Counted from the first letter of the stretch, positions 39,847-52,779 are shown. The stretch is 64,000 nt of DNA from Aeoliella mucimassa (GCF_007748035.1 NZ_CP036278.1:4960001-5024000), one strand, 5' to 3'. Translations and numbers: made by a program. Notes: generated by a model from the sequence alone, not told the origin.

Positions 39847-42800
39847 TCAGGCACCTGCGCCGATCGAGGCGGCCGCCTTTTGTTCTTCCAGTACGCGTTT
39901 GTAATCGCGAGGCATCACCTTCACGAACTCGCCGAGCACGTCGTCCCAACGATCGAGTACCTCGGTCGCAATCGACGAACCGGTGTACTTGGCATGCAAC
40001 TCAATAAGCTCTCGCAGCTCTGCGATATCGGCTTCGTCGACCATATCGTCGAGATCGACCATGCCAAGGTTGCAGTTGATGCGGAACACGTCGCGATCGG
40101 GAGCCCATACGTAGGCGACGCCGCCGCTCATGCCGGCCGCGAAGTTACGCCCGGTCGGCCCGAGAATCACGATGCGACCGCCGGTCATGTACTCGCAACC
40201 ATGGTCGCCGACCCCTTCAATCACCGTGCGGGCACCGGAGTTCCGCACGCAGAAACGTTCGGCCGCTCGCCCGCGGAAGAAGGCTTCGCCGCTGGTGGCT
40301 CCGTACAAACAAACGTTACCCACCAGAATGTTCTCTTCGGGAGCAAACGTCGACGACTTCGGTGGATAGACAATCACGCGCCCACCCGACAAGCCTTTGC
40401 CGATGTAGTCGTTGCCGTCGCCTTCGAGTTCGAGCGTTACGCCCTTGGCCAGGAAGGCTCCAAAGCTCTGACCGGCCGAACCGTTGAACTTGAAGTGGAT
40501 GGTGCCATCGGGCAGTAGGTCTTGGCCCCACTTCTTGGCAATTTCGTTCGACAGGATGGTGCCAACCGTGCGGTCGGTATTGATGATTTCGAGTTCTGCC
40601 TTCACCGGCTTGCCATCTTCGAGAGCTGGCTTCGCGAGGTCGAGCAGTTTGCGAATATCGAGCGACAGGTCGAGGCCGTGATCCTGAGCTTGGGTGCAGT
40701 ACACGCCAACGTCGGGTCGCGGCTTGACGGCCGGCGTGAGCAACTTGCTGAGGTCGAGCCCTTCGGCCTTCCAGTGAGCAATCGCTTCGGAGGTATTGAG
40801 ACAATCGACTCGGCCAACCATCTCTTCGATGGTACGGAACCCGAGTTCGGCCATCAGCTTGCGAGCCTCTTCGGCAACCATGAACAGGTAGTTCACCACG
40901 TGTTCTGGCTTGCCTTTGAACTTCTTGCGGAGCTCGGGATCCTGCGTCGCGACACCTACCGGGCAGGTATTCAGGTGACACTTACGCATCATGATGCAGC
41001 CCAGGGTAATGAGCGGAGCGGTCGAGAAACCGAACTCTTCGGCCCCGAGCATCGCCGCGATCACCACATCGCGACCGGTCTTCAAACCACCATCGGTTTG
41101 CAACACCACGCGACTTCTGAGGTCGTTCATCACGAGCGTCTGATGCGTTTCGGCGATGCCAAGTTCCCAAGGTAATCCGGCATGCTTGATGCTCGTCAGC
41201 GGCGAAGCACCGGTGCCGCCGCCGTCGCCGGAAATCAGAATATGATCGGCGTAGCCCTTGGCCACACCGGAAGCGATGGTGCCGACACCGACCTCGGATA
41301 CCAGCTTCACGCTGATGCGAGCCGAGCGGTTCGCATTCTTCAGGTCGTGAATCAGCTGCTTGAGATCCTCAATCGAATAAATATCGTGATGCGGCGGGGG
41401 CGAAATCAAACCGACGCCCGGCGTCGAGTAACGAATGCGGGCGATGTTGTCATCGACCTTACGGCCTGGCAACTCGCCACCTTCGCCCGGCTTTGCACCT
41501 TGTGAGATCTTGATTTGAATCTCGTCGGCGTTCGACAGGTAGTTGATGGTCACGCCGAACCGACCGGAGGCCACTTGCTTGATGGCACTACGGCGCGAGT
41601 CGCCATTGTCGTCGGGAGTCCAACGCTTGGGGTCTTCGCCACCTTCGCCGGTGTTGCTCTTGCCGCCGAGGCGGTTCATGGCAATCGCCAGCGACTCGTG
41701 GGCTTCGGCCGAAATCGAGCCGAACGACATCGCCCCGGTGCAGAACCGTTTGACAATGTCTTTGGCCGATTCGACTTCGTCGATCGAGATCGGACCATTG
41801 TTCACGCCCGACTTGAAGGTCAGCAACCCACGCAACTGGCAACGGGTCCGCGAATCGTTATTGATGTGGTTGGCAAACCGCTCGTAGGCACCCGCATCGC
41901 CTGCGCGAGCGGCCACCTGGATATCGGCAATCGCGGTGGGATCCCACATATGGCGTTCGCCCTCGGCACGCCAGTGGAACTCGCCTGGATTCGGCAACAC
42001 GGGGAGCTTGGGGACGCCCTTCTCGGGATAGGCCAAAGCATGGCGACGCATTGCCTCTTCGGCCAGGACGTCCCAACCAACACCTTGGATGCGACTGGCG
42101 GTTCCGACGAACGCCCGGCCGATCACTTCGTCTCGCAGTCCGAGGGCTTCGAAAATCTGCGCCCCCTTGTAGCTCTGCAAAGTGGAAATGCCCATCTTGG
42201 CCATCACCTTGAGCATGCCCTTGGTGATACCTTTGCGATAGCGAGCCGCCAGTTCGTGATCTTCGCGCGTCACCGGATCGTAAAGTTCGTCGTCGAGCCC
42301 GATGGCGGGATGCTCGCGGTTTTCGCCCGATTCTTCCTCGTCCAACTGCATGTCGCAGTCATCGAGCATTCCATCACGGCGTGCTTTCCACAACGCTTCG
42401 AAGGCCAAGTAAGGATTAATGGCATCGGCCCCGTAGCCAATCAACAAACAGTGATGATGCACTTCGCGGGCTTCGCCGGTTTCGACCACGATACCCACAC
42501 GAGTACGCTTGGCAACCTTCACCAGATGATGGTGCACCGCACCGACCGCCAGTAGCGAACTTACCGGCACCCGATCGGCACTTATCGCGCGGTCGGAAAG
42601 GACGATGATCGTGTAACCGTCGTCGATGGCAATCTCGGCTTCAGCACAAATGCGATCGAGCGCTTGCACCATGCCTTCCTTACCGGCCGCACGCGACCAG
42701 GTAATATCGATGGTGCGAGTCTTCCAATCGCCGGCCACTTCGGGATTGTCTTCTATATGCAATAGTGCAGCGAGTTGCTCGTTCGAAAGGAACGGATGCA

Positions 42801-44526
42801 GTAGACGCAACCGATGAGCATGGCCAGCGGTGCTCTCGAGCAGGTTCTGCTCAGGGCCAATGTAGCACTCGAGCGACATAATGACCTCTTCGCGAATCGA
42901 GTCGATCGCGGGGTTGGTCACCTGGGCGAATAGCTGCTTAAAGTAGTCGTACAGCATCCGTGGCTTGTCCGACAAGCAGGCCAGGCACGAGTCGTTACCC
43001 ATCGAGCCAATCGGGTCTTTCTCGACCTTGACCAGCGGCAACAGCATGAAGTGCATGGTTTCGAGCGTGTAGCCAAACGCCTGCATCCGCTGTAGCAGGC
43101 TCTTGGGATAGAACCCGTGCGGCTCTTTGTTTGGCTTGAGATCGTTCAGATCGATCCGCTGCTGGCGAAGCCATTCGGCGTATGGCCGGCGGCTGGCAAA
43201 GTCGTGCTTCAGCTCGTCGTCGGGAATCAGTCGGCCTTGCTCGAAGTCGACCAGGAACATGCGGCCCGGTTGCAAACGGCCTTTGATTTTCACGTTCTCC
43301 GGCTCGATGCTCGGCAACACACCCGCTTCGCTAGCCATGATCACGCGATCGTCGTGCGTCACGTAGAAACGGCTGGGACGCAGACCGTTGCGGTCGAGCG
43401 TTGCTCCGATGTACTTGCCATCGGTGAACGCGACCGATGCGGGACCATCCCATGGCTCCATGAGGGCCGAGTGATATTCGTAGAACGCCCGCTTATCCTC
43501 TGGCATGGTCGCATGGTTTTGCCACGCCTCGGGAATCATCATCATCACGGCTTCTTGCAGCGTGCGGCCGTTCATCAGTAGGAATTCAAGCGCGTTGTCG
43601 AACGTACCCGAGTCGCTGCAGTCGGGCTCGACTACGGGGAACAGCTTTTGAAGCTCGTCGCCAAACAGTTCGCTCTTCACTACGCCTTGGCGGGCGAACA
43701 TCCAATTCGCGTTGCCGCGAACCGTGTTGATTTCGCCATTGTGGCTCATGAACCGCAGCGGCTGCGCCCGATCCCACGAAGGGAACGTGTTGGTCGCGAA
43801 CCGCGAGTGGACCATCGCCAAATGGCTGGTGAAGCGCTCGTCGGCCAGGTCGGGATAGTACTGGAACAACTGGTCGGTGGTGAACATTCCCTTGTAGATG
43901 ATCACCTTGGTCGACAGCGAGCAGATGTAGAACATCTTAGCTTGCGACATCGACTGGTCGGTTCGTAGCTTGTTGCTGGCCTGCTTGCGGATGAGATAGA
44001 CCTGGCGCTCGAAGGCCTCGCCTTGGAAACCGTCGCCGGCGGCGATCACCAACTGTTCGATGTGCGGTTCGCTGGCCTGGGCAGTGGGCCCCAGATCGGC
44101 TTTTGCCCGATCGACCGGCACGGTCCGCCAACCGACGAGTTTTTGCCCTTGTGCAACAACCAATTGGTTGACCACCTGCTTGCATTGAGCACGTTGCTTC
44201 TCGTCGCGTGGCAAGAACACATTACCAGCGGCAAACAACCCGGGAGCCGGCAGTTCGACCCCGAGATCCGCTTTGACGACTTGCGACAGGAATTCATGCG
44301 GCAGCGCGGTGAGGATGCCTGCACCGTCGCCGGTGTTCGGTTCGCACCCACACGCCCCACGGTGATCCATGTTGCGAAGCACAATCTCAGCATCCACCAG
44401 GATTTGATGGCTGCGTTCGCCTTTGATATGGGCGACAAACCCGACACCACAGGCATCGTGTTCAAAGGCCGGATCGTACAGGCCTTGCTGAGGGGGCAGG
44501 TGCGTAAGTTGATGTCGAGTATCCAT
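39847..44526 (-). CDS. gltB: Glutamate synthase large subunit
   Basis: 1559 residues from the ATG at 44526. Cys26 in EHDACGVGFVAHIKG is the likely N-terminal nucleophile of the glutaminase domain after propeptide removal. The FMN-binding synthase domain follows (MSFGSISAEAHESLAIAMNRLGGKSNTGEGG), with the 3Fe-4S cysteines in CIMMRKCHLNTCPVGVATQ, then the C-terminal beta-helix domain (GVAYVWAPDRD). It makes glutamate from glutamine and 2-oxoglutarate with GltD. The hairpin at the LysR stop lies 80 bases upstream of its ATG. Confidence 0.97.
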   Translation of the reverse strand: MDTRHQLTHLPPQQGLYDPAFEHDACGVGFVAHIKGERSHQILVDAEIVLRNMDHRGACGCEPNTGDGAGILTALPHEFLSQVVKADLGVELPAPGLFAAGNVFLPRDEKQRAQCKQVVNQLVVAQGQKLVGWRTVPVDRAKADLGPTAQASEPHIEQLVIAAGDGFQGEAFERQVYLIRKQASNKLRTDQSMSQAKMFYICSLSTKVIIYKGMFTTDQLFQYYPDLADERFTSHLAMVHSRFATNTFPSWDRAQPLRFMSHNGEINTVRGNANWMFARQGVVKSELFGDELQKLFPVVEPDCSDSGTFDNALEFLLMNGRTLQEAVMMMIPEAWQNHATMPEDKRAFYEYHSALMEPWDGPASVAFTDGKYIGATLDRNGLRPSRFYVTHDDRVIMASEAGVLPSIEPENVKIKGRLQPGRMFLVDFEQGRLIPDDELKHDFASRRPYAEWLRQQRIDLNDLKPNKEPHGFYPKSLLQRMQAFGYTLETMHFMLLPLVKVEKDPIGSMGNDSCLACLSDKPRMLYDYFKQLFAQVTNPAIDSIREEVIMSLECYIGPEQNLLESTAGHAHRLRLLHPFLSNEQLAALLHIEDNPEVAGDWKTRTIDITWSRAAGKEGMVQALDRICAEAEIAIDDGYTIIVLSDRAISADRVPVSSLLAVGAVHHHLVKVAKRTRVGIVVETGEAREVHHHCLLIGYGADAINPYLAFEALWKARRDGMLDDCDMQLDEEESGENREHPAIGLDDELYDPVTREDHELAARYRKGITKGMLKVMAKMGISTLQSYKGAQIFEALGLRDEVIGRAFVGTASRIQGVGWDVLAEEAMRRHALAYPEKGVPKLPVLPNPGEFHWRAEGERHMWDPTAIADIQVAARAGDAGAYERFANHINNDSRTRCQLRGLLTFKSGVNNGPISIDEVESAKDIVKRFCTGAMSFGSISAEAHESLAIAMNRLGGKSNTGEGGEDPKRWTPDDNGDSRRSAIKQVASGRFGVTINYLSNADEIQIKISQGAKPGEGGELPGRKVDDNIARIRYSTPGVGLISPPPHHDIYSIEDLKQLIHDLKNANRSARISVKLVSEVGVGTIASGVAKGYADHILISGDGGGTGASPLTSIKHAGLPWELGIAETHQTLVMNDLRSRVVLQTDGGLKTGRDVVIAAMLGAEEFGFSTAPLITLGCIMMRKCHLNTCPVGVATQDPELRKKFKGKPEHVVNYLFMVAEEARKLMAELGFRTIEEMVGRVDCLNTSEAIAHWKAEGLDLSKLLTPAVKPRPDVGVYCTQAQDHGLDLSLDIRKLLDLAKPALEDGKPVKAELEIINTDRTVGTILSNEIAKKWGQDLLPDGTIHFKFNGSAGQSFGAFLAKGVTLELEGDGNDYIGKGLSGGRVIVYPPKSSTFAPEENILVGNVCLYGATSGEAFFRGRAAERFCVRNSGARTVIEGVGDHGCEYMTGGRIVILGPTGRNFAAGMSGGVAYVWAPDRDVFRINCNLGMVDLDDMVDEADIAELRELIELHAKYTGSSIATEVLDRWDDVLGEFVKVMPRDYKRVLEEQKAAASIGAGA

Positions 44527-44605
44527 GACGGCGGTCCTTGAGGGATTCGTCGGTCCCACCCGGGAGGAGCTCTGCGGTCAGCGGGCCTGGTGGCTCGCTG
44601 CCTTG

Positions 44606-44632
44606 GAGGTCTCACCGGAAGGGTGAGACCTC
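44606..44632 (-). terminator. Perfect hairpin between the LysR gene and gltB
   Basis: GAGGTCTCACC (44606-44616) and GGTGAGACCTC (44622-44632) form an 11-bp perfect stem with a 5-base loop, directly at the LysR stop codon. There is no T run on the minus strand, so it may be an attenuator or message-end stabiliser in the gltB leader rather than a plain terminator. Confidence 0.6.
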
Positions 44633-45583
44633 TTAAGCTTTCACGGTGTGGTTATGGTTAGCTGTCGCTTGGGAGTCTATCAGAGGAGCTACGAGCTGAT
44701 CGTCGGCGTGCTGCTGGAGGTACTCCAGGAAGCGCTTGGCCGTATTGCTCAGCTCGTGATCGCGATGGTACATGATGCCCAGCGGGCGAGTGATTTGCTG
44801 GCCGCTTAGTTCGATCGCGACAAGCGATCCGGCAGCCAGCTCGTGCTGCACAGTTGGCTCAGGCAACAGGCTCATGCCATGCCCGGCTTCTACAGCACGC
44901 TTGATGATTTCGATGTTGTCGAATTCCGAACCGACGGAAACTTGCACGTTGCGGAGTGCGAACTGGCGATCGATCTCTTCGCGAATCTTCAGTCCGCGGG
45001 CGAAGGCCACCATGGTCTCGCCGTTGAGTTTCTCGAGCGGCACACGGTCACTGTCAGCCAGGCTGTGCGAAGGAGGAACCACGATGACCATCGGCTCGTT
45101 GCGCCAGCGAACTGCGGCGAGCACCTTGGTTTCTTGCGGGTAACTGACGATACCGAAGTCGGCCTGATGCGTTTCGACCAGTTCAATCACGCGGTCGGGA
45201 TGCAGGAACTCCAGACGTACATCGCTGTCGGGATAGTTGGTGCGGAAATCACTAAGGAACTGGCTCATGTGCGCCAAGCCGACCGAGTAGATCGAAGCAA
45301 CATTCACCCGGGCTTCAGCGGCATCGTGCAGCGAACGCACTTTGCGTTCGAGCGAATCGTACGACACCAGCAGCTTGCGACACCCCTCGTAGTACTGCTC
45401 GCCTTCGGCAGTCAGCACAAACGGGCGGCGCGAGCGATCGAGCAACTGCACGCCTAGGTGTTGTTCTAACTGATGCACCGCTTGGCTAGCATTCGGCTGC
45501 GATACACCGTTCGCGTCCGCAGCTCGTGAGAAGCTACGGTGGCGGACAACGTCGCAGAAGATTCTTAGCGGTTTGAAGTACAT
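44633..45583 (-). CDS. LysR-family transcriptional regulator
   Basis: 316 residues with an N-terminal winged helix-turn-helix (FKPLRIFCDVVRHRSFSRAADANGVSQPNASQAVHQLEQHLGVQLLDRS) and a periplasmic-binding-type effector domain. It lies directly upstream of gltB on the same strand, so control of glutamate synthase (as GltC does in Bacillus) is possible. This is inference from position. No effector can be told. Confidence 0.9.
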   Translation of the reverse strand: MYFKPLRIFCDVVRHRSFSRAADANGVSQPNASQAVHQLEQHLGVQLLDRSRRPFVLTAEGEQYYEGCRKLLVSYDSLERKVRSLHDAAEARVNVASIYSVGLAHMSQFLSDFRTNYPDSDVRLEFLHPDRVIELVETHQADFGIVSYPQETKVLAAVRWRNEPMVIVVPPSHSLADSDRVPLEKLNGETMVAFARGLKIREEIDRQFALRNVQVSVGSEFDNIEIIKRAVEAGHGMSLLPEPTVQHELAAGSLVAIELSGQQITRPLGIMYHRDHELSNTAKRFLEYLQQHADDQLVAPLIDSQATANHNHTVKA

Positions 45584-45990
45584 ACAGTTTCCAAGCGTTT
45601 GTCGGCGCGCTCCTTAAGCCGCGAGGCCAGCTTTCGTGGAAAGTGACCTCTGATGTCTAGTCTCTGTGCCGATCCCCTCTAACCGGCGAGCGATTTCGCG
45701 GATGAATTACGTCCGGAAGAAAAGCCAAGCTGAGCCACCAGTGGGACATAAGTGCCCCGCATAGTTGGCCTCCGCAAAATCGCGAATACGAATGCTAGCC
45801 AGTCCGCACTTCGCTTGTCAATGCCCTAGCCAGGGGAATCACAGCCCAGGCGGGACAATAGATAAACTTTAGTTACCGATACCATTCACACATTCGGCCA
45901 GCCGCAGGCGCGATCGCTATCGAATCGCCCTCGAAAATAAGGCAATTTGTACTAGCATGGCCGCCCCCCGCGGGGGGAATCGGCTACAGG
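45584..45990. other. Intergenic region upstream of the LysR gene and downstream of the beta-galactosidase
   Basis: 407 bases. A G/C palindrome CCCCCC-GC-GGGGGG lies at 45964-45977, 14 bases after the beta-galactosidase stop, without a T run. No gene is seen in the rest, which should hold the LysR promoter. Confidence 0.4.
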
Positions 45991-49122
<3,132 letters not shown>

Positions 49123-49260
49123 CTACCACCTTGTTAGCAATCGATGAATCGAAAAAACCTAAACGGTCATTATAAATGCGCCCCACGAGAATCGCCACAC
49201 TTCGCAGCGGGGGCAACCCGCAGCATGGCGGGCCGGTGTCGTAAGTGTACCTTCTTTTCG

Positions 49261-49286
49261 TTTCCGCATACGGTAAACTGCGGAAA
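49261..49286 (+). promoter_or_regulatory. Inverted repeat at the rdgB start codon
   Basis: TTTCCGCA (49261-49268) and TGCGGAAA (49279-49286) are perfect 8-bp arms with a 10-base spacer. The last base of the right arm is the A of the ATG. No Shine-Dalgarno is visible. A hairpin here would sit directly on the start, or the repeat could be an operator. Confidence 0.45.
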
Positions 49287-49900
49287 TGACACCTCCACTA
49301 GTAATTGGAACACACAACAAGAAGAAAGGTGCCGAGCTTGCCGAAATGCTCGCCCCTTTTCATCTGTCCGTCGCCACGCTGGCCGACTTCGCCAACGCGA
49401 TCGAAGTCGTCGAGGATGGCGACAGCTTTGCCGCCAATGCGCGGCTAAAAGCCGTGCAACAGGCCCAAAACCTCGGTGCCTGGGTGCTGGCCGACGATAG
49501 TGGCATCCAGATCGACGCCCTCGACGGAGCACCCGGCATCTTCTCGGCTCGGTTTGCCGGTGCCGACGCGACCGACGACGACAATAACCGGCTGCTGCTC
49601 GAGAAGCTCGACGGACTGCCGCCCGAGCGCCGCGGGGCACAGTATTACTGTCACGTGACGCTCGCCGACCCCACCGGCGAGGTACGCGCCGAAACTTCGG
49701 CCACCTGCCGGGGGGTGATTCGCACCAAGCCTTCCGGCACCAACGGGTTTGGCTACGACCCGCTCTTTGAAGTCCGCGAGTACCATCGCACGTTCGGCGA
49801 ACTCGGCCCCGCGGTGAAGCGGGCGCTCAGCCACCGCTCGCGGGCGATGCGGGCGATCGTGCCGAGGATTGTCGCCTTGTTAGGCGAATCGGCCCAATAA
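49286..49900 (+). CDS. rdgB: XTP/dITP diphosphatase (HAM1 family)
   Basis: 204 residues. The conserved opening VIGTHNKKKGAELAEML, DDSGIQIDALDGAPGIFSARFAG (substrate and Mg site) and GTNGFGYDPLF are all present. It hydrolyses dITP and XTP to keep them out of DNA. The start overlaps an inverted repeat. It is 166 bases from the divergent beta-galactosidase gene and ends 40 bases before repeat copy B. Confidence 0.96.
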   Translation: MTPPLVIGTHNKKKGAELAEMLAPFHLSVATLADFANAIEVVEDGDSFAANARLKAVQQAQNLGAWVLADDSGIQIDALDGAPGIFSARFAGADATDDDNNRLLLEKLDGLPPERRGAQYYCHVTLADPTGEVRAETSATCRGVIRTKPSGTNGFGYDPLFEVREYHRTFGELGPAVKRALSHRSRAMRAIVPRIVALLGESAQ

Positions 49901-49940
49901 GGATGCCCGGTGATTCGCTGCCGATTTCGGGCGTTCCCCG

Positions 49941-50163
49941 AATAGATTCCCAATTTTCCCACCGATGGGAAAATTGAATCTTCGCCCACGCTATGAAACC
50001 AGTGGTTTTCGGCCTGAAATAGATTCCCATTTCCCAAAACGCATCCGATGGGAATCTATTTTCGCGCTGCGCAATTACCGTAAGTTGTTTTACAAAAGCG
50101 ACTTACGGCAACACGTCCGGTGAAGTTGCCCAAAATAGATTCCCACCCATGGGAAACTATTCT
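49941..50163. repeat. 223-bp palindromic intergenic repeat, copy B
   Basis: Collinear with 10877-11099 (offset 39064). The same three inverted repeats lie at 49951-49976, 50018-50060 and 50134-50161. P2 here extends to 14 bp (AAATAGATTCCCAT with its complement). The less conserved middle carries its own inverted repeat CCGTAAGT (50078-50085) with ACTTACGG (50101-50108), absent from copy A. It sits between convergent rdgB and the desaturase gene. Confidence 0.85.
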
Positions 50164-50302
50164 CGCGGGATCTCCCACCTCGGAACCGGGGGGCGAGAGA
50201 CGGCTCGATGGCCATCAGCTGCCAACCAGAACTGGCCTACCAAGTTTTCAAACAGCGCAGCACCGATCCGCTGGTGGTGCACGCTCTATTAGAGAAAAAC
50301 TG

Positions 50303-50391
50303 GTGGCCAATTGCGATCAAAAAACCGTCGGATCCCGAAGTTGCTGAACCTCGGAATTCATTCCAGATTTCGCTTGGCAAAAATGGCCACC
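50303..50391 (+). repeat. Short dispersed motif around GTGGCCATTT, copy 3, with a second partial copy
   Basis: TTTCGCTTGGCAAAAATGGCCACC at 50368-50391 (given here in parts: TTTCGCTTGG, CAAAAATGG, CCACC) resembles the other two copies. An inverted GTGGCCAATT is at 50303-50312. No gene is visible in 50164-50419. Confidence 0.45.
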
Positions 50392-50419
50392 CTCGCTGAA
50401 CGTGCGTGGGCAACTTGGC

Positions 50420-51451
50420 CTAGTCGACCTGGAAGTGGGGCTTGGGCACTTCGCGTTTGGTCCAAGCCTTTGGCCGGACCACTTGCTGGACAATGCCGAG
50501 CTTCTCGAGCATCAGGATGGTCAGCCAGGTGATGTCGAACTCCCACCATTTATGCCCGTGGGCGGCTGAGCGTTGGTCGGCGTGGTGGTTGTTGTGCCAG
50601 CCTTCGCCATTGCTTACGAGTCCAATGAGAATGTTGTTTTGGCTGTTCTCGCGGGTCTCGTAATTCTGGTAACCCCATAAATGGGTAACCGAGTTCACGC
50701 TCCACGTGATATGCCAGGTGAGCACGGTTCGCAGCAGCACGCCCCACACCACCAGGCTTGCGCCGAATTGCACCCCGGCCATCACGCTGCCTGCAGTCAG
50801 CCAACCGATGGTGAAGCCGGCCAGATAGAACAGCAGCGCGTGCCCGATGTAGATGATCGCCCACAGCGAGTGGCGTTCGAGCTGCATGTAGAAGCGATCT
50901 TTAAGAATGTCGCGAGCGAAGCGTTCGTAGTAGTTCACGTTGCGAAAGTCGCGATTCACCACCATCAACCAGCCACAATGGCCCCACAAGAAATTCACTA
51001 GCGGGCTATGGGGATCGGGCTGCGTATCAGAGTACTTATGGTGCATGCGATGCATCGCCACCCAGCAAGCGGGCGTGTCCTGCAGCGTGCAAACGCCAAG
51101 CAACGCGAGACCATGCTCGAGCCACTTCGGCGCGACGAAGCCTTGATGCGTTAGCAAGCGGTGATAACAGAGGTTAATGCCGAGGGTGCCAAACACGTAC
51201 AGCCCGAGGAAGCAGAGCGCTACGCCGGTCCAGCTGAACAGCCACGGCACGAAAGCCAGGCAAGCGAGCAGATGAATCAGACCGATGCTGATCGCGTACT
51301 GCCAACGGATGCGGACCGGATTCGTCGTCGCATCAGGCCACGCGAGCGGATCGCGAAAGCGAGGATCGTCGTCGGCCACTTCGTCGTGTTCGTCGATGGA
51401 GTTGGAAAGTCGGTCCAACTCTACTTCTTCCGATACCGTATCGGTTGCCAT
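50420..51451 (-). CDS. Acyl-lipid/acyl-CoA delta-9-type fatty acid desaturase
   Basis: 343 residues. Three histidine boxes of the membrane desaturases: HRLLTH near 97-102, HRMHH near 131-135, HNNHH near 286-290. Four or more hydrophobic helices lie between (IGLIHLLACLAFVPWLF, GVALCFLGLYVFGTLGI, and pairs near 205-250). The layout matches stearoyl-CoA-type delta-9 desaturases that insert a cis double bond using a di-iron centre. It would adjust membrane fluidity. No electron donor gene is adjacent. Confidence 0.93.
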   Translation of the reverse strand: MATDTVSEEVELDRLSNSIDEHDEVADDDPRFRDPLAWPDATTNPVRIRWQYAISIGLIHLLACLAFVPWLFSWTGVALCFLGLYVFGTLGINLCYHRLLTHQGFVAPKWLEHGLALLGVCTLQDTPACWVAMHRMHHKYSDTQPDPHSPLVNFLWGHCGWLMVVNRDFRNVNYYERFARDILKDRFYMQLERHSLWAIIYIGHALLFYLAGFTIGWLTAGSVMAGVQFGASLVVWGVLLRTVLTWHITWSVNSVTHLWGYQNYETRENSQNNILIGLVSNGEGWHNNHHADQRSAAHGHKWWEFDITWLTILMLEKLGIVQQVVRPKAWTKREVPKPHFQVD

Positions 51452-52079
51452 GTTCGACTCGTACTCGTTGCTAGGAGGGGGAAATCGTCGTCAGAAAGAG
51501 CGAGCCACGCGGTCGGTTGCGATCAAAGCAGGAGGATCGGCCGCGTCCATTTCAGAGAGCCCTCCTCGCAAACTGCCTTAGTGTAGGGTGCCGACTATCA
51601 CCTACGCTAGGCAACGCGCTGGAAATCGGTATCAAAAAAACGCAACTTGTTGCAGAGTCGCTCCTCGATGGCTGTCGACGACGACCAAACCAACCACTGT
51701 CGGAGGGCATCCGAGTTGCGAGCGGACCTGGCATCGGAGGGATCGACGATCACCATCGGTAAGAGGCCGACTGTCGTTGTTCACGCGGTAGGTTTTCGGA
51801 ATAGTTGGCTGAAAAGCCGGAATGTCGCCATCGAATCTTCGTAGTGTCCGCAGACTTTGCAACGCCATCGAAGGGCTAATTTCCGGGATCGTCTTAATCC
51901 ACATGCTTATTGTCAGTTTTTTCTTGACTATTGGATGCAACTTCGCTGGAATGGTGCGTGGGCGGAGGGAACGATAGCAAGTGCGTGCGCACTCTGTGCA
52001 TGCTGGTGTTCTGCTGGTTTCCTTTTTGTAGTGATACGACATCTTTTTGTGTACCTATTTATTTGTAGGAGGAGACCTC
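51452..52079. other. Intergenic region between the desaturase and PEP-CTERM genes
   Basis: 628 bases of lower GC than the neighbours. I see no convincing gene. A possible promoter TTGACT-N17-TGGAAT is at 51924-51952, and an inverted AGTGCG-TG-CGCACT is at 51980-51993. An AGGAGGAG purine run lies just before the PEP-CTERM start. Confidence 0.4.
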
Positions 52080-52748
52080 GTGCTCAAGAGAATCTGGATG
52101 GCAACCATTGTTGCCTTGCTATGCGCCCCAGGGGCCATGGCTCAAGTCATCTATGAAGAAGACTTCAGTGGCTCGGACGGTGGCTACACGGTGACCGACG
52201 ACAATGCCCCCGAAAGTCCTTGGACGTATGATTCGGTGGCCGAAGCTTGGTTTACCGATGGTACCTCTGAAAAGGGCGAACCTTCACACACTCGACTCAC
52301 CAGTCCGCTGATCGACATCACCGAAACGGGTGCGGTTGATCTTTCTTTCTCGCACTTCTATAGCATTGAAGGTGGTGCCTGGGATGGCGGTGCCGTATTC
52401 ACGAGTGTCAACGGCGGTACTTTCGAGCAAGTGCTCAGCGATGCCTTTACCGAAAATGGCTACACCGCGTTCGACCTGATTGGCAACCACGACCTAAATG
52501 GTCTTGATGGTTTTGGTGACGATTCGGTTGGCTACCCTGCCCCGATCACCAGCACCGCGAGCCTCGGCACGATGACCGCTGGCGACACCCTGGCCATCCA
52601 GTTCCTGATGGCCAACGACGAGTACTCCAAAGGTGCTTCGCTGCCAAACTGGCAAATCGAGAGCGTCTCGCTGACGGCCGTGCCTGAGCCCACTTCGTTG
52701 GCTCTGCTGGCCGTTTGTGGCCTGCTCGCGCTGCGTGTTCGCCGCTAA
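52080..52748 (+). CDS. PEP-CTERM sorted exported protein
   Basis: 222 residues from the GTG at 52080, chosen for the AGGAGGAG run just upstream. A signal peptide (KRIWMATIVALLCAPGAMA) is followed by a beta-rich domain (EEDFSGSDGGYTVTDDNAPESPWTYD...), possibly a lectin-like sandwich. The C-terminus has the PEP-CTERM sorting tail: VPEPTSLALL, a hydrophobic helix, then RVRR. It would be handled by an exosortase-type enzyme, which is not encoded in this window. A strong terminator follows. Confidence 0.85.
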   Translation: MLKRIWMATIVALLCAPGAMAQVIYEEDFSGSDGGYTVTDDNAPESPWTYDSVAEAWFTDGTSEKGEPSHTRLTSPLIDITETGAVDLSFSHFYSIEGGAWDGGAVFTSVNGGTFEQVLSDAFTENGYTAFDLIGNHDLNGLDGFGDDSVGYPAPITSTASLGTMTAGDTLAIQFLMANDEYSKGASLPNWQIESVSLTAVPEPTSLALLAVCGLLALRVRR

Positions 52749-52779
52749 CGCTTGCCGAACGCAACTCGACGGAATTCAT

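Noticed and set aside
45964-45977. Terminator at the CCCCCC-GC-GGGGGG palindrome after the beta-galactosidase gene
   Set aside because: The loop is only two bases and no T run follows on the minus strand; not strong enough to list as a terminator.
50120-50347. A 75-codon open frame starting in repeat copy B
   Set aside because: It starts inside the repeat, has no ribosome site and no recognisable sequence.
51632-52042. A 136-codon minus-strand open frame between the desaturase and PEP-CTERM genes
   Set aside because: The composition is unlike neighbouring proteins, no motif is seen, and it would lie across the likely promoter region.
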